The notes beneath the pieces were generated by a model. It was not told the DNA's origin. It worked only from the letters and a program-made list of their open reading frames with translations, and made no database searches. From assembly GCF_039696035.1 (NCBI RefSeq), contig NZ_CP155567.1:943501-1007500 (forward strand): a DNA stretch of 64,000 nt. The letters are read 5' to 3'. The position numbers and the translations under genes are program-made. Numbering within the stretch: the stretch's first letter is position 1; the number at the start of each line of letters is the position of its first letter. Shown here in pieces: positions 1 to 9,118 of the stretch. The DNA is from Microbulbifer sp. SAOS-129_SWC. Its GTDB lineage: Bacteria > Pseudomonadota > Gammaproteobacteria > Pseudomonadales > Cellvibrionaceae.

Positions 1-257
1 GGCATTTCGCGCAGCATAGCCATATCCGCGGTGACGGCTGCGGCCATGTCGTAATCCTGCGGAATGGCGAGGAATGTCACTGCAATGACGTTGTCCACAT
101 CCATGCCCGTGGGGCGCTTCATCATGTCGCTGCGGTCGCCGACGATTACCGCCGCGTTGCTGATGATGGCCAGAGTCAGGGCGAGCTGCAGGACGATCAG
201 CAGCGCCGAAATCTTGTTGCGCCAGATGGCGGACAACATGGGTCTCAATTCCAACAT
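1..257 (-). CDS. FtsX-like ABC transporter permease, N-terminal part (cut by window edge)
   Basis: Translating the minus strand from the ATG at 257 gives 85 residues beginning MLELRPMLSAIWRNK, with one hydrophobic helix at about residues 15-35, then the reading frame leaves the window. The protein is clearly a paralogue of the permease at 4123-5331: both start MLELRP and share a PTG motif around residues 50-55. Such permeases form the membrane half of MacB-type exporters. It follows the permease at 268-1590 by 10 bases, so it is the last visible gene of the adaptor-ATPase-permease-permease operon. The C-terminal three helices lie outside the window and cannot be judged. Confidence 0.8.
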   Translation of the reverse strand, partial: MLELRPMLSAIWRNKISALLIVLQLALTLAIISNAAVIVGDRSDMMKRPTGMDVDNVIAVTFLAIPQDYDMAAAVTADMAMLREM

Positions 258-267
258 GACATTGTCC

Positions 268-1590
268 TCACTGGGTTTTCAGGTAGATGGATGGATTGGT
301 ACGGCTGATACGCCAGGCCGGGTAGGCGCCGGCGAGCAGGCTGGCGGCAATCGCCAGGCCAACGGCTGCGAGCACCATCTGCCAGTCCATATAGGCGAGC
401 CGGTCGATGTAGCCCATGGCCAGGCGCTTGACACTCTGCAGGCCTACCAGCGCAAGCAGAATGCCGATCAGGCCACCGGCAATGCCGATGCAGGCGCTCT
501 CGATCAGGTGCTGGGTAAAAACGGCATTGCGGCTCGCGCCCAGTGCGCGGCGTACGCCGGCTTCCGGCGCCTTGCGCAGGAACTTGGCCAGCAGCAGTGC
601 CACCGCATTGACCACACATACCAGCAGGAAGGCCAGCGACAGCCATCCCAGTACGCGGTTGTCATCGCGCAGCGCCTCATTCAGCACCAGCCACTCTGAC
701 GGGTGCGACAGGGCGAACTTCAGCGGTCGCTCGAAGCGTCCCTGTTCTTTCTGCTGGCGGATGTAGCCGGTGAGAAAGTCCCGGTACTGCTGCACCTGTT
801 TGGCGGTGTCCAGCTGGACCCAGTACTGAATCCAGACGTTCTCGCTCTGCAGAAAGCCCTCGTAGCCTTCGCTGTCGTCATTTTTCCAGCCGTTGGTGTT
901 GCCCCAGCTGTAAATTTCGAAGCTGCGGTGCAGGCCGAACGGGATGTAGAGCTCTTCGGAATCGTTGAAGGCGCCGTTGTTCAGGTCCTGGACCTTGGGC
1001 ACCGGATTCCAGTGCTTCAACACCCCGATAACGGTAAAGGGCTCGCCATTGAGGTTGATCGTCTTGCCCACGCTGTTTTCGCCGTCGAACAACTTGTCAT
1101 TGGTCTCCTTGGACAACACCACCTGTTGCACCGGGCTTTGGTCCGCGTCTGCGCTCCAGGTGCCGCCGTACAGGAAGGGCACGTCGAACAGGGTGAAAAA
1201 GTCGCGCGTGGTTACCCGGGTGTTGGCGGTGAAGGGGCGCAGGTCGGAATTGTCCAGGTTGACGGTGAAGCCCCAGCGGTGCATGGCCACCTGGTGCGTG
1301 GGGATATCCGAGCGCAACAGCGCCTCTGCGTCCTTATAGGTGAGCTGCCAGGGGATATGGTTGCCGTTGTCGCTGCTGTTATAGGCCTCATTGGGGTCCC
1401 AGCTGTCCAGCTGCACCGCATAGAGGACGTCATCTTTTTCATCCAGCGGATTCTGCGACATCATGTGGTTGAGGGTCAGCGTGGTCATGGCGGTGCCGAC
1501 GCCGACGGCAATGGCGGCGATCATCAGACCGCTCAAAATCGGCGTGCCGCGGATGCTGCGCAGCGCGAGTGACAGGTAGTATCCGAACAT
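268..1590 (-). CDS. MacB-type ABC transporter permease (MacB_PCD plus FtsX domains)
   Basis: A 440-residue protein beginning MFGYYLSLALRSI. It has an N-terminal transmembrane helix at about 18-38, a large periplasmic MacB core domain, and three C-terminal helices ending in the FtsX-like domain, with the typical RRALGASR cytoplasmic loop. The frame is open further upstream, but the ATG at 1590 is preferred because AGGAG and AAAGGA stand just before it and it matches the family's N-terminus. It starts 11 bases after the ATPase stop, so the genes are co-transcribed. Permeases of this type couple cytoplasmic ATP hydrolysis to mechanical movement of a periplasmic adaptor. The substrate cannot be read from sequence. 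Confidence 0.88.
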   Translation of the reverse strand: MFGYYLSLALRSIRGTPILSGLMIAAIAVGVGTAMTTLTLNHMMSQNPLDEKDDVLYAVQLDSWDPNEAYNSSDNGNHIPWQLTYKDAEALLRSDIPTHQVAMHRWGFTVNLDNSDLRPFTANTRVTTRDFFTLFDVPFLYGGTWSADADQSPVQQVVLSKETNDKLFDGENSVGKTINLNGEPFTVIGVLKHWNPVPKVQDLNNGAFNDSEELYIPFGLHRSFEIYSWGNTNGWKNDDSEGYEGFLQSENVWIQYWVQLDTAKQVQQYRDFLTGYIRQQKEQGRFERPLKFALSHPSEWLVLNEALRDDNRVLGWLSLAFLLVCVVNAVALLLAKFLRKAPEAGVRRALGASRNAVFTQHLIESACIGIAGGLIGILLALVGLQSVKRLAMGYIDRLAYMDWQMVLAAVGLAIAASLLAGAYPAWRISRTNPSIYLKTQ

Positions 1591-1601
1591 TTCCTTTCTC
1601 C

Positions 1602-2303
1602 TCAGGCAGTCGCCGCTTCCGCTTGAGTCGCGGCACTGTTCAGGTCGGAGACCTGGCCGTCGACGATCTGGATATTGCGGTGGGCGCGGCGCGCCAGGTC
1701 CGGGTCGTGGGTTACCATCACAATGGTGGTGCCCCACTCGTTGATAAATTCCAGCAGCTCCATCACCTGGCGCGCCATCAGCGAGTCGAGGTTACCGGTC
1801 GGTTCGTCGGCGAGCAGGAAGCGCGGTTCGCCGGCCAGCGCGCGGGCGATGGCGACGCGCTGCTGCTGGCCACCGGACAGCTGTGCCGGCAGATGCTTGG
1901 CGCGCGCGGCGAGACCCACCTGCTCCAGCACTTTCTCGATGCGCTTCTTGCGTTCGGCGGCCTTGAAGCCCCGGTAGCGCAGCGGTACGTCGATATTGTC
2001 GAACAGGTTCAGGTCCGGGATCAGGTTGAAGCCCTGAAAAATAAAGCCGATCTTTTCGTTGCGCAGGCGTGAGCGATCGCGGTCGTTGAGGCCGCTGATA
2101 TCGTTGCCGTCGAGCAGGTACTGGCCACCGGTGGGCGTTTCGAGCAGCCCGGCAATATTGAGGAAGGTGGTTTTACCGGAGCCACTGGGGCCGGTGACCG
2201 ACACGAATTCCCCTTCGGCAACCTCCAGGTTGAAGTCCCGCAGGGCGTGGGTTTCGATAGTGTCGGTGCGATAACTCTTGCGGATATTGTGCATCTTCAA
2301 CAT
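1602..2303 (-). CDS. MacB/LolD-type ABC transporter ATP-binding protein
   Basis: A 233-residue nucleotide-binding domain. Walker A GPSGSGKT lies at 38-45, the LSGGQ signature at 142-146 and Walker B FLLADE at 162-167, with the TGNLD continuation typical of the MacB/LolD/FtsE family. The ATG at 2303 is chosen because it follows an AAAGGGA-like ribosome site; the longer frame upstream has no family resemblance. It energises the two FtsX-type permeases downstream and works with the adaptor encoded at 2472-3749. Family membership is clear. The exported substrate (lipid, peptide, drug or lipoprotein) is unknown. Confidence 0.93.
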   Translation of the reverse strand: MLKMHNIRKSYRTDTIETHALRDFNLEVAEGEFVSVTGPSGSGKTTFLNIAGLLETPTGGQYLLDGNDISGLNDRDRSRLRNEKIGFIFQGFNLIPDLNLFDNIDVPLRYRGFKAAERKKRIEKVLEQVGLAARAKHLPAQLSGGQQQRVAIARALAGEPRFLLADEPTGNLDSLMARQVMELLEFINEWGTTIVMVTHDPDLARRAHRNIQIVDGQVSDLNSAATQAEAATA

Positions 2304-2471
2304 GGTGGTTTTCCCTTTGTGTTGATTTCTCTGTGCCTTGATTTTCGATTCAGTGGCGGAGCCGGTGGGCACCTGCGCAACGGCCTGATCGGCAATCGTC
2401 TTGCAGGAGGCCCCCGGCTCCGGGACCTTCGCTTGTGAATTCAGTGTTCTTGTCGCGACTCGGGATTTTTA

Positions 2472-3749
2472 TTATTTCAATGCCACTAACTGGGCATTTT
2501 TCAGTTCGTCCGTGGCGGAAGTAATGATCCTGTCGCCTTCCTTGAGGCCGGAGACGATCTCTACCTGGTTCAGGCCCAGTGCGCCGATCTGGATCGGTAC
2601 GCGCACCGCCTGCTGCTCACCGTTCAGTTTCCAGGCGTAGCGGCCGCCGCTCTGATCGATAAAGGCGCCGCGCTTGACCAGCATCACGTCGCTGCGATTC
2701 TCCAGCAGGATGCGCGCGGTCAGGCGCAGGTTCTGGCGCAGCTTGTCCGGTTGGCCGTCGGTGAAACGCACCCGCGCGACCACCTGGTTGTTGATCACTT
2801 CCGGAGAAATTGCGGTGATTTCGCCCGGCAGTTTTTTGCCGCTCAGGTCGATTTCGACCGCCATGGCGAGACCGAGATCATCGGCGTAGTTTTCCGGCAC
2901 GGCGGCCTCGAGTTCAAAGCTGGACAGGTCAACTACGGTCATCAGCGCGGTATTCGGAGCCACGGCGCTGCGCTGTGCCACGGACAGGCTGCCCACGGTG
3001 CCGTCGACCGGGGAGAGGATCTGCAGTTCGTTGACCTTGCGCTGCAGCTCTGCGACCTGCAGTTTCTGCTGCGAAACCTGCAGCTCCAGGGTCTTGGTGT
3101 CGAAGGCGAGCGATTCCTTTTGCAGCTCGGCATTCTGTTCCGCCTGGCGGTATTCCAGCTTGGCGCGGGCCAGGTCGTCGGAGGCTTTCTCGAAATCCAG
3201 TTGCGAGATGATTTTCTTGTCGATAGAGATCTTGGCGCGGCGCAGCTCGCGTTCGGCGGCGGTCAGGTCGACCTTGGCCAGGTCCGCCTTCTGGCGGTTT
3301 TCCAGCTGCTGGCGCTTGGCCTGGATCTTCTGCCGCTGCAGTTCCACAGCCAGCTTGTTGAATTTGGCCTGTTCCTGGGCCAGCTGGTTGGCCAGCTGCG
3401 GGCTGTCGACATCCGCCAGCAACTGGCCCTGCTTGACGCTGTCACCGGCCTTGACCGCGAATTTGACGATACCCTGCGCCGGGCTGAACAGGGTGGGGCT
3501 GTTGGCGGCGACCACCTTGCCCTGTACCACCAGGTCGCGCACCAGGTCGCCGCGCTTCACCTGGGCGACATTGACTTCCGCCAGTGACAGAGTGCCGTCC
3601 ACCGAACTGGTGCTGTGCCAGGCGTTCACGCCCCAGACGAGGAAAGCCGCGGCCAGGGCCACCACGGCGCCGGTCTTGAGGTTGCGGGGTTTCTTCCAGG
3701 CGGGAACGGCACGCAGTTGTACATCTTGCCCCGAGGTATCTCTGATCAT
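2472..3749 (-). CDS. HlyD/MacA-family periplasmic adaptor subunit
   Basis: A 425-residue membrane-fusion protein. It has a short cytoplasmic N-terminus, one inner-membrane helix at about 27-44, a lipoyl/barrel-sandwich half (GIVKFAVKAGDSVKQGQLLA), a long Lys/Gln/Arg-rich coiled-coil hairpin at about 115-235, the second lipoyl half (SPVDGTVG) and beta-barrel domains to the C-terminus. It is the first gene after the sigma-54 promoter at 3893-3908 and is followed by the ATPase and permeases, the standard tripartite exporter order. No outer-membrane TolC-like gene is visible. Substrate unknown. Confidence 0.9.
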   Translation of the reverse strand: MIRDTSGQDVQLRAVPAWKKPRNLKTGAVVALAAAFLVWGVNAWHSTSSVDGTLSLAEVNVAQVKRGDLVRDLVVQGKVVAANSPTLFSPAQGIVKFAVKAGDSVKQGQLLADVDSPQLANQLAQEQAKFNKLAVELQRQKIQAKRQQLENRQKADLAKVDLTAAERELRRAKISIDKKIISQLDFEKASDDLARAKLEYRQAEQNAELQKESLAFDTKTLELQVSQQKLQVAELQRKVNELQILSPVDGTVGSLSVAQRSAVAPNTALMTVVDLSSFELEAAVPENYADDLGLAMAVEIDLSGKKLPGEITAISPEVINNQVVARVRFTDGQPDKLRQNLRLTARILLENRSDVMLVKRGAFIDQSGGRYAWKLNGEQQAVRVPIQIGALGLNQVEIVSGLKEGDRIITSATDELKNAQLVALK

Positions 3750-3892
3750 TGGTGAATTCCGTTACTCATCGTTGTTGTTGTCGGCGTCCCCGCGCCTGTT
3801 TGTGCTGTGACGCGGCGGCGGGGCGCTTTGGATGCAGTCGCGGCGTCAGGCCGTGATTTCGCGGCATCCTGTCGCTGTCCTGCAGCGGTTAT

Positions 3893-3908
3893 AGCAAGGC
3901 CTGTGCCA
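3893..3908 (-). promoter_or_regulatory. sigma-54 (RpoN) -24/-12 promoter for the efflux operon
   Basis: On the minus strand this reads TGGCACAGGCCTTGCT. GG and GC are separated by exactly 10 bases, matching the sigma-54 consensus TGGCAC-N5-TTGCW. The predicted transcription start lies about 130 bases before the adaptor ATG at 3749. Palindromes suited to an NtrC-type activator lie upstream at 3971-4031. Confidence 0.8.
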
Positions 3909-3970
3909 GTTTTTCGAACCGGTTTAACTTGTTGAAATAAAAGATTTTTTTGTGTTTCGGTGACAGGTGT

Positions 3971-4031
3971 GGACAGTGCCAGGTGTCCGCTTTAAGTGTC
4001 CGCTGTCCGCCGCAGCGCGGGGCGGACAGCG
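3971..4031 (-). promoter_or_regulatory. Upstream activator palindromes (GGACA/TGTCC boxes)
   Basis: GGACA at 3971-3975 faces TGTCC at 3984-3988 across 8 bases. CGCTGTCCGCC at 4001-4011 faces its perfect inverse GGCGGACAGCG at 4021-4031 across 9 bases, and another GTGTCCGC lies between the two pairs. They sit about 65-125 bases upstream of the sigma-54 promoter, the usual place for a bacterial enhancer-binding protein. The rest of the 3750-4122 intergenic stretch holds the untranslated leader and no gene. Confidence 0.6.
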
Positions 4032-4122
4032 CAGCTTTGGTGTGGTTCGCGAGAGGCTTTGTCGGTCGCGAGGCACACATTTCGGAGTGGCCATCCCACT
4101 GGAAAATAGCGAGGGACTGACC

Positions 4123-5331
4123 CTATACGCTGCGTGTCGCCGTCGCCGGCGAGATATTGGCTGCGCGCAGGGCCGGGGCCAGAGCTGCGGCCAGGCTGAT
4201 ACCGAGCAGTATCAGGCCGCAGGCGATGGTCGTACCGGGTGGCAGCGCCGGCTGGCCGAACGCCCCGGAGAGAAAGTGATTGACCAGCTGCGCGGCGGCG
4301 GTGCCGAGCAGGAGGCCGGTGGCCGCGATCATCAGGTTTTCCAGCAGGAAGTAGCGGCAGATGGCGCCGCGACTGGCGCCGAGTGCGCGGCGTATGCCGG
4401 TCTGTTGTTGTCGTTGGGTTATCCAGAAGGCCGTCAGGCCAGCGATACCGAGGGCTACAATCGAGGTCAGCAATCCGACCACGGCACTCAGCACGGTCGC
4501 CATGGTGCTGTCGCCGGCGAAATAGCGGTCCCTCTGCTCCTCGAGGGTTTTAACGGTGATCACCCGTCGTGGATCGCGTTCGGCCAGGGTCTTCTCCAGC
4601 CGCTTCTGCACGAGGTTCCGCTGGCCGGGCTCGGCGCGCACGATATAGCTGACCCACTGGCCATCCCGAATCACCGGGTAAAACACCGCATTGCCGGCGC
4701 TGCTCCAGTTCGGCCAGGAGCCCAGATTGCGCTCGACGATACCGACTATTCGCACGGGCTTGTCATCGTTTTTCAGATAGATGGATTTCCCCAGTACTTC
4801 GCCCCGGGGAAACAGTTTCCCGGCCAGTTGTTGCGTGATGATCGCGGTGCCTGGCTGCCAATTGGCGGTACTGTCGGCGCGTTGGATTTCCGCGGCGGTA
4901 AAAGTACGGCCGGCTATCAGCCGCATGCCCAGGGCGCTAATAAAGTGTTCGTCAACAGTGAAGTAGTTGGCGTCGGCGATACCGGTTTGCTGGTTGGGTG
5001 CGGTTTGGAAGCTGCTGTAGGAGCCGCCGCCGGTCAGCGGTGGCTCATCGCTGATGGTGGCATCAACCACACTGGGCAGGGCACGGATCAGATCCAGGTC
5101 GAGGCGGAAAGCCGCGAATTTGTCGTAGTCTTTGGGGATTGGCCTGAATCCGGCGGTCACGATGTCCGCCACTGCCACGCCGGTGGGGCGCGCCATCCTT
5201 TGCGCGTGCTCCTGTATCACCACGGTGGCATTGCCGACGATGGCCAGGGTCAGCCCCAATTGCAGGGCAATCAGCAGGGCGGCCACCTTGTGGCGCCGCA
5301 GAGCGGACAAAATGGGTCTCAGTTCCAGCAT
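4123..5331 (-). CDS. FtsX-like ABC transporter permease, stand-alone paralogue
   Basis: A 402-residue protein starting [15 protein letters not shown], with an N-terminal helix at about 17-37, a periplasmic MacB-like core and three C-terminal helices with the [15 protein letters not shown] loop. GGGAGAAGG precedes the ATG at 5331 at good spacing. It resembles the truncated permease at 1-257 much more than the one at 268-1590, pointing to local duplication. It has no ATPase of its own nearby; the next genes downstream, beyond the sigma-54 promoter, are the adaptor and ATPase. It may be an alternative partner for that ATPase. Confidence 0.85.
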   Translation of the reverse strand: MLELRPILSALRRHKVAALLIALQLGLTLAIVGNATVVIQEHAQRMARPTGVAVADIVTAGFRPIPKDYDKFAAFRLDLDLIRALPSVVDATISDEPPLTGGGSYSSFQTAPNQQTGIADANYFTVDEHFISALGMRLIAGRTFTAAEIQRADSTANWQPGTAIITQQLAGKLFPRGEVLGKSIYLKNDDKPVRIVGIVERNLGSWPNWSSAGNAVFYPVIRDGQWVSYIVRAEPGQRNLVQKRLEKTLAERDPRRVITVKTLEEQRDRYFAGDSTMATVLSAVVGLLTSIVALGIAGLTAFWITQRQQQTGIRRALGASRGAICRYFLLENLMIAATGLLLGTAAAQLVNHFLSGAFGQPALPPGTTIACGLILLGISLAAALAPALRAANISPATATRSV

Positions 5332-5726
5332 GGCCTTCTCCCTGGCAGCGAGCGGGTGATTGAAGGGGCAGTGCGGATCTGGCCGGCGGGCGGCAGGGAA
5401 GCGTCCGGGCCATCAGCACGGTATTGTGAGGTGGGACGCGGTGGGGCCGGGCGTTGGATGCAGCCGCGGCCCTGCGATCTGAATCCGCCGTTTTTTTGGA
5501 GGGGAGCTTGCGGTAAACCTCCGGTCCCTCCACCGCCTTCCCTGCAGGCAATGGAAATCCGGGAAATTTTCCCTCGTTGTAGTGGAGTGGCAGAGCATCG
5601 GTTGCTCGCCAAGCGCTGCCAGCGGGCCGCACAGCGGCGGCGGGGGTGAATGCACGGGTGTGCCGTGGTAGAGTGCGCGGCCTTTTTTTGACCAATTTGA
5701 ATCTTTCCAGCGGGTACTCCGTCTTT
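5332..5726. other. Divergent intergenic region between permease and sulP
   Basis: This 395-base stretch separates two divergent genes and should hold both promoters. A TAGAGT box at about 5670 followed by GCGCGGCC resembles a -10 element for the SulP gene. No second sigma-54 promoter was found for the permease at 4123-5331. No gene is supported. Confidence 0.5.
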
Positions 5727-7220
5727 ATGCTGCTCTCCTCTACCAAAGCCGACTGGCTCGGCAATATTCGCCGCGATGTGCTCGCGGGCCTTGTAGTCGC
5801 CATGGCCCTGATCCCCGAGGCGATCGCCTTCTCGATCATTGCCGGCGTGGATCCGCGCGTGGGTCTCTACGCAGCTTTCTCCATTGCGGTGGTCAGCGCC
5901 TTCGTCGGCGGCCGCCCGGGGATGATCTCCGCGGCCACCGGCGCCATGGCTCTGGTGATGGTGACGCTGGTGAAGGAGCACGGCCTGCAGTACCTGCTGG
6001 CCGCAACGTTACTGACCGGGGTGCTGCAGATCATCGCCGGTTATTTGAAGCTGGGCAGCCTGATGAGCTTTGTCTCACGGGCGGTGGTGACCGGCTTCGT
6101 CAACGCGCTGGCAATTTTGATCTTTATGGCGCAGCTGCCGGAGCTGGTGGGCATGGGCTGGCAGGTCTACGCGATGACCGCGGCGGGTCTCGGTATCATC
6201 TACCTGTTTCCGTATGTACCGGTGGTCGGCAAGTTCCTGCCGTCACCGCTGGTGTGCATCCTGGTGCTGACCGCGGTCTCGGTGGCGCTGGGGCTGGAAA
6301 TCCACACGGTGGGCGATATGGGGCAGCTGCCGGACACGCTGCCGGTGTTCCTGTGGCCGGATGTACCGCTGAACCTGGAAACGCTGAAAATCATCTTCCC
6401 GTATTCCGCCGCGCTGGCGGTGGTGGGCCTGCTGGAATCGCTGATGACGGCCACCATCGTTGATGACCTGACCGATACCGGCAGCGACAAGAACCGCGAG
6501 TGTAAGGGCCAGGGCGTATCCAATATCGTCGCCGGCCTGCTCGGCGGTATGGCCGGTTGCGCGATGATCGGCCAGTCGGTGATCAACGTGAAATCCGGTG
6601 GTCGCGGTCGCCTGTCCACGCTGGTAGCCGGCGCCGGCCTGCTGACGCTGGTGGTGTTCCTGAGCGATTGGGTCGGGGTAATCCCGATGGCGGCGCTGGT
6701 GGCGGTGATGATCATGGTGTCCATCGGTACCTTCAACTGGGACTCGGTGCGCAACCTGAAGCGTCACCCGCTATCCACCAACGTGGTCATGCTGGCCACG
6801 GTGATTGTGGTAGTGTGGACGCACAATCTGGCCTATGGTGTATTGGTCGGTGTCCTGCTGGCCGCACTGTTTTTCGCCAACAAGGTTGGCCACTTCATGT
6901 ATGTGGCGTCGGAGCTGGATGAAGAGCAGAGCTGCCGCACCTACAAGGTGGTGGGGCAGGTATTCTTTAACTCCGCGGATAAATTTATCGCCGCCTTCGA
7001 TTTCAAAGAGGTGGTGGACAAGGTGGTGATCGACCTGGAGCGGGCCCACTTCTGGGATGTATCCGCAGTGTACGGCCTGGACAAAGTGGTGGTGAAATTC
7101 CGCCGCGAGGGTGCGGAAGTGGAGCTGGTGGGGCTGAACGAAGCGAGCGAGACGATCGTCGACCGCTTCGGCGTGCACGACAAGCCGGAAGAGATTGAAC
7201 GTGTCCTCGGCGGGCACTAA
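5727..7220 (+). CDS. SulP-family inorganic anion transporter with STAS domain
   Basis: A 497-residue SLC26/SulP carrier. It has a multi-helix membrane domain with the family signature near the N-terminus ([18 protein letters not shown], then GLYAAF) and a conserved middle segment ([18 protein letters not shown]). A cytoplasmic STAS domain occupies about residues 395-495. The ATG at 5727 is chosen because [17 protein letters not shown] matches SulP N-termini; its ribosome site is weak. The universal stress gene follows after 12 bases. Members carry sulfate, bicarbonate or other anions, and the similarity cannot separate these here. Pairing with a Usp gene is common in marine gammaproteobacteria. 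Confidence 0.9.
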   Translation: MLLSSTKADWLGNIRRDVLAGLVVAMALIPEAIAFSIIAGVDPRVGLYAAFSIAVVSAFVGGRPGMISAATGAMALVMVTLVKEHGLQYLLAATLLTGVLQIIAGYLKLGSLMSFVSRAVVTGFVNALAILIFMAQLPELVGMGWQVYAMTAAGLGIIYLFPYVPVVGKFLPSPLVCILVLTAVSVALGLEIHTVGDMGQLPDTLPVFLWPDVPLNLETLKIIFPYSAALAVVGLLESLMTATIVDDLTDTGSDKNRECKGQGVSNIVAGLLGGMAGCAMIGQSVINVKSGGRGRLSTLVAGAGLLTLVVFLSDWVGVIPMAALVAVMIMVSIGTFNWDSVRNLKRHPLSTNVVMLATVIVVVWTHNLAYGVLVGVLLAALFFANKVGHFMYVASELDEEQSCRTYKVVGQVFFNSADKFIAAFDFKEVVDKVVIDLERAHFWDVSAVYGLDKVVVKFRREGAEVELVGLNEASETIVDRFGVHDKPEEIERVLGGH

Positions 7221-7232
7221 TGGAAGGCACTG

Positions 7233-8135
7233 ATGAGCGACAATAAAAGCAACAATAAACAGGTTAACGGACACAGCGGGCGCACCGAGCCGGTGGTGCT
7301 GTCGTGTATCGATGGCTCCCGCTATACCAGTGCGGTGTGCGACTACGCCTCCTGGATCGCCAATGTCACTGGCGCGCCGCTGAAACTGCTGCACAATATC
7401 GAGCGTAACAACGTGCCGGCGGTGGCGGATCTGACCGGCAGTATCGGTCTCGGCAGCCAGGAAGAATTACTTGAAGAGCTGACCAGCCTGGAGCAGCAGC
7501 GCGCGCGCCTGATGGTGCAACAGGGCAAGCTGATGCTGCAGGCGGCGCGTGAGCGCGCCGAAATGGCCGGTGTTCCCAGCGTGGAAACCTGCCAGCGCCA
7601 CGACAGCCTGAGTGAATCCGTGATTGAGCTGGAAGACGCGATTCGCGTGCTGGTGCTGGGTATTCGCGGCGAGGAGCACGGCGATTCCGAGGCCGGGCTG
7701 GGCACCCAGCTGGAGACCGTCGTGCGCGCTCTGCACAAGCCGATCCTGGTGGTAAACCGGGATTTCGAGGCGCCGCGTAACGTGATGCTCGCCTTCGACG
7801 GCAGCGAGGCCGCGCGCAAGGCGCTGGCGATGGTGCGTTCCAGCCCGCTGTTCCGCGAGGTCTCCTGCCACCTGGTGTTTGTCGGCGAGGCGGACAAAGC
7901 CGAGTCCCTGCTGGCCGGTGCCAGTACCCAGCTGGAAGAGGCCGGTATCGATGTGACCGCCAACCACTTGACCGGCAAGACCGTGGACGCGCTGATCGAT
8001 TACCAGCGCGAACACGCCATCGACCTGACGGTCATGGGCGCCTTCAGCCACAATCGCCTGCGCGACCTGCTGATGGGCAGTCTTACCGCCAAGATGCTGC
8101 TCAATACCCGCCAGCCACTGTTGCTGTTGCGCTGA
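7233..8135 (+). CDS. Tandem universal stress protein (two UspA domains)
   Basis: A 300-residue cytoplasmic protein made of two Usp folds, about residues 15-170 and 175-300. The second domain ends in the expected nucleotide-loop pattern (VMGAFSHNRLRDLLMGS followed by TRQPLLLLR); the first has a degenerate loop (VLGIRGEEHGD). The gene starts 12 bases after sulP and so is almost certainly co-transcribed, suggesting the Usp senses energy or nucleotide state and adjusts the transporter. That coupling is inferred from context. Confidence 0.88.
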   Translation: MSDNKSNNKQVNGHSGRTEPVVLSCIDGSRYTSAVCDYASWIANVTGAPLKLLHNIERNNVPAVADLTGSIGLGSQEELLEELTSLEQQRARLMVQQGKLMLQAARERAEMAGVPSVETCQRHDSLSESVIELEDAIRVLVLGIRGEEHGDSEAGLGTQLETVVRALHKPILVVNRDFEAPRNVMLAFDGSEAARKALAMVRSSPLFREVSCHLVFVGEADKAESLLAGASTQLEEAGIDVTANHLTGKTVDALIDYQREHAIDLTVMGAFSHNRLRDLLMGSLTAKMLLNTRQPLLLLR

Positions 8136-8143
8136 TCCGGCGA

Positions 8144-8163
8144 CGCCCCGCGTCGGCGGGGCG
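8144..8163. terminator. GC-rich hairpin between convergent genes
   Basis: CGCCCCGC at 8144-8151 pairs perfectly with GCGGGGCG at 8156-8163 around a four-base loop. It lies between the convergent usp and thioesterase genes. No T-run follows on either strand, so termination activity is uncertain. Confidence 0.4.
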
Positions 8164-8184
8164 CCAGCTGCACATCAGTCCCCC

Positions 8185-8613
8185 TTAACTGGCCAGCCGC
8201 TGCTCGCGCAGATCGCGCTCGCGCTCGCTGGCCTGGCGCGCCTCTTCCAGTGACATGCCCGCTCTCCTGTGCGGGGTGGGCTTGCCCTCCGCGTCCAAGG
8301 CGACAAACACAATCTGTTCCACCTGGATGATCAATTCGCGGGTCTGTTTGTTGCGCGCCTCGCAGCGCACCGTCAACGACGTGCGGCCGATTGCCACCAC
8401 CTCGAAGCCGAATTCCACTACGTCGCCGCAGAAGGCGGAGCTGACAAAATCGATTTCCGACATCAGCTTGGTCACCACCATCGGGGTGCCCATCTGGCAG
8501 CCGGCAAAGATGGCTGCCTCTTCATCGATCCACGCGAGCAGCTGGCCGCCGAACAGCCGCTGGGCCGGATTCAGGTCGCCGGGTTTTACGAAGTGACGGG
8601 AATAGTATTTCAT
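8185..8613 (-). CDS. Acyl-CoA thioesterase, hotdog fold (YciA/ACOT type)
   Basis: A 142-residue single hotdog-domain protein. The central helix motif FGGQLLAWIDEEAA (residues 21-34) contains the Asp typical of acyl-CoA thioesterases, followed by the strands VSSAFCGDVVEF and TSLTVRCEA. The start at 8613 follows AGAGGT at good spacing and gives the usual family length; the longer frame adds an unconserved Arg-rich leader. It hydrolyses acyl-CoA to fatty acid and CoA in the cytoplasm; chain-length preference cannot be read. The C-terminal 35 residues are highly charged and probably helical. Confidence 0.88.
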   Translation of the reverse strand: MKYYSRHFVKPGDLNPAQRLFGGQLLAWIDEEAAIFAGCQMGTPMVVTKLMSEIDFVSSAFCGDVVEFGFEVVAIGRTSLTVRCEARNKQTRELIIQVEQIVFVALDAEGKPTPHRRAGMSLEEARQASERERDLREQRLAS

Positions 8614-9118
8614 GTGTACCTCTCTGCCTTGCCTGGTGTGAATGCTGGCCGCGGTCCGTCGCGGCACTGTCAGTGAAGGAAGTGCACACAGCGTGCCAAA
8701 ACGACGTTACACAAATGGTACTGTGGGGTGGGAAAGTGGCGCCAACCGATGGTCGTGACCGAATTGCAAATTGGGTCGCGATCGTCGCCCCGGATTGGGG
8801 CGCACAACAGCTGCGCAGATGCTTTATTGAGCATGGAGCAAGTGCCGACCGACAGCGCAATCCCGGTTTTAGGAAGATCCGGCAGGATCCTTTGTCGCCG
8901 CCAGCCAGGTGGCTGCTTTGGCCGCTAACCGGGATATTCTGGACACGGATTTCCTCTCCTGTGCGCCGTCCCTATGGACTGGACCGTATTCCTCCTTAGA
9001 ATGGGCGGCCAAAATGACCGATTAACCACGGCTGGCGCGGCTCATAGGGGGACCACAGGAGTCACCACAGGGGGCAGCGCCGCCGCATTCCCATCTGCGA
9101 AGGGAGAGAACACCAGGC
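8614..9118. other. Divergent intergenic region upstream of fabV
   Basis: These 505 bases lie between the divergent thioesterase and fabV genes. Short frames here have no recognisable protein features and poor start signals. The GGGAGAGA about 10 bases before 9119 is the fabV ribosome site. I see no RNA gene or strong operator. Confidence 0.5.

Noticed and set aside
8673..8999. A 108-codon plus-strand frame between the thioesterase and fabV
   Set aside because: Composition is Arg/Trp/Pro-rich as in random GC-rich frames, no ribosome site, no recognisable domain, and it occupies a divergent promoter region.
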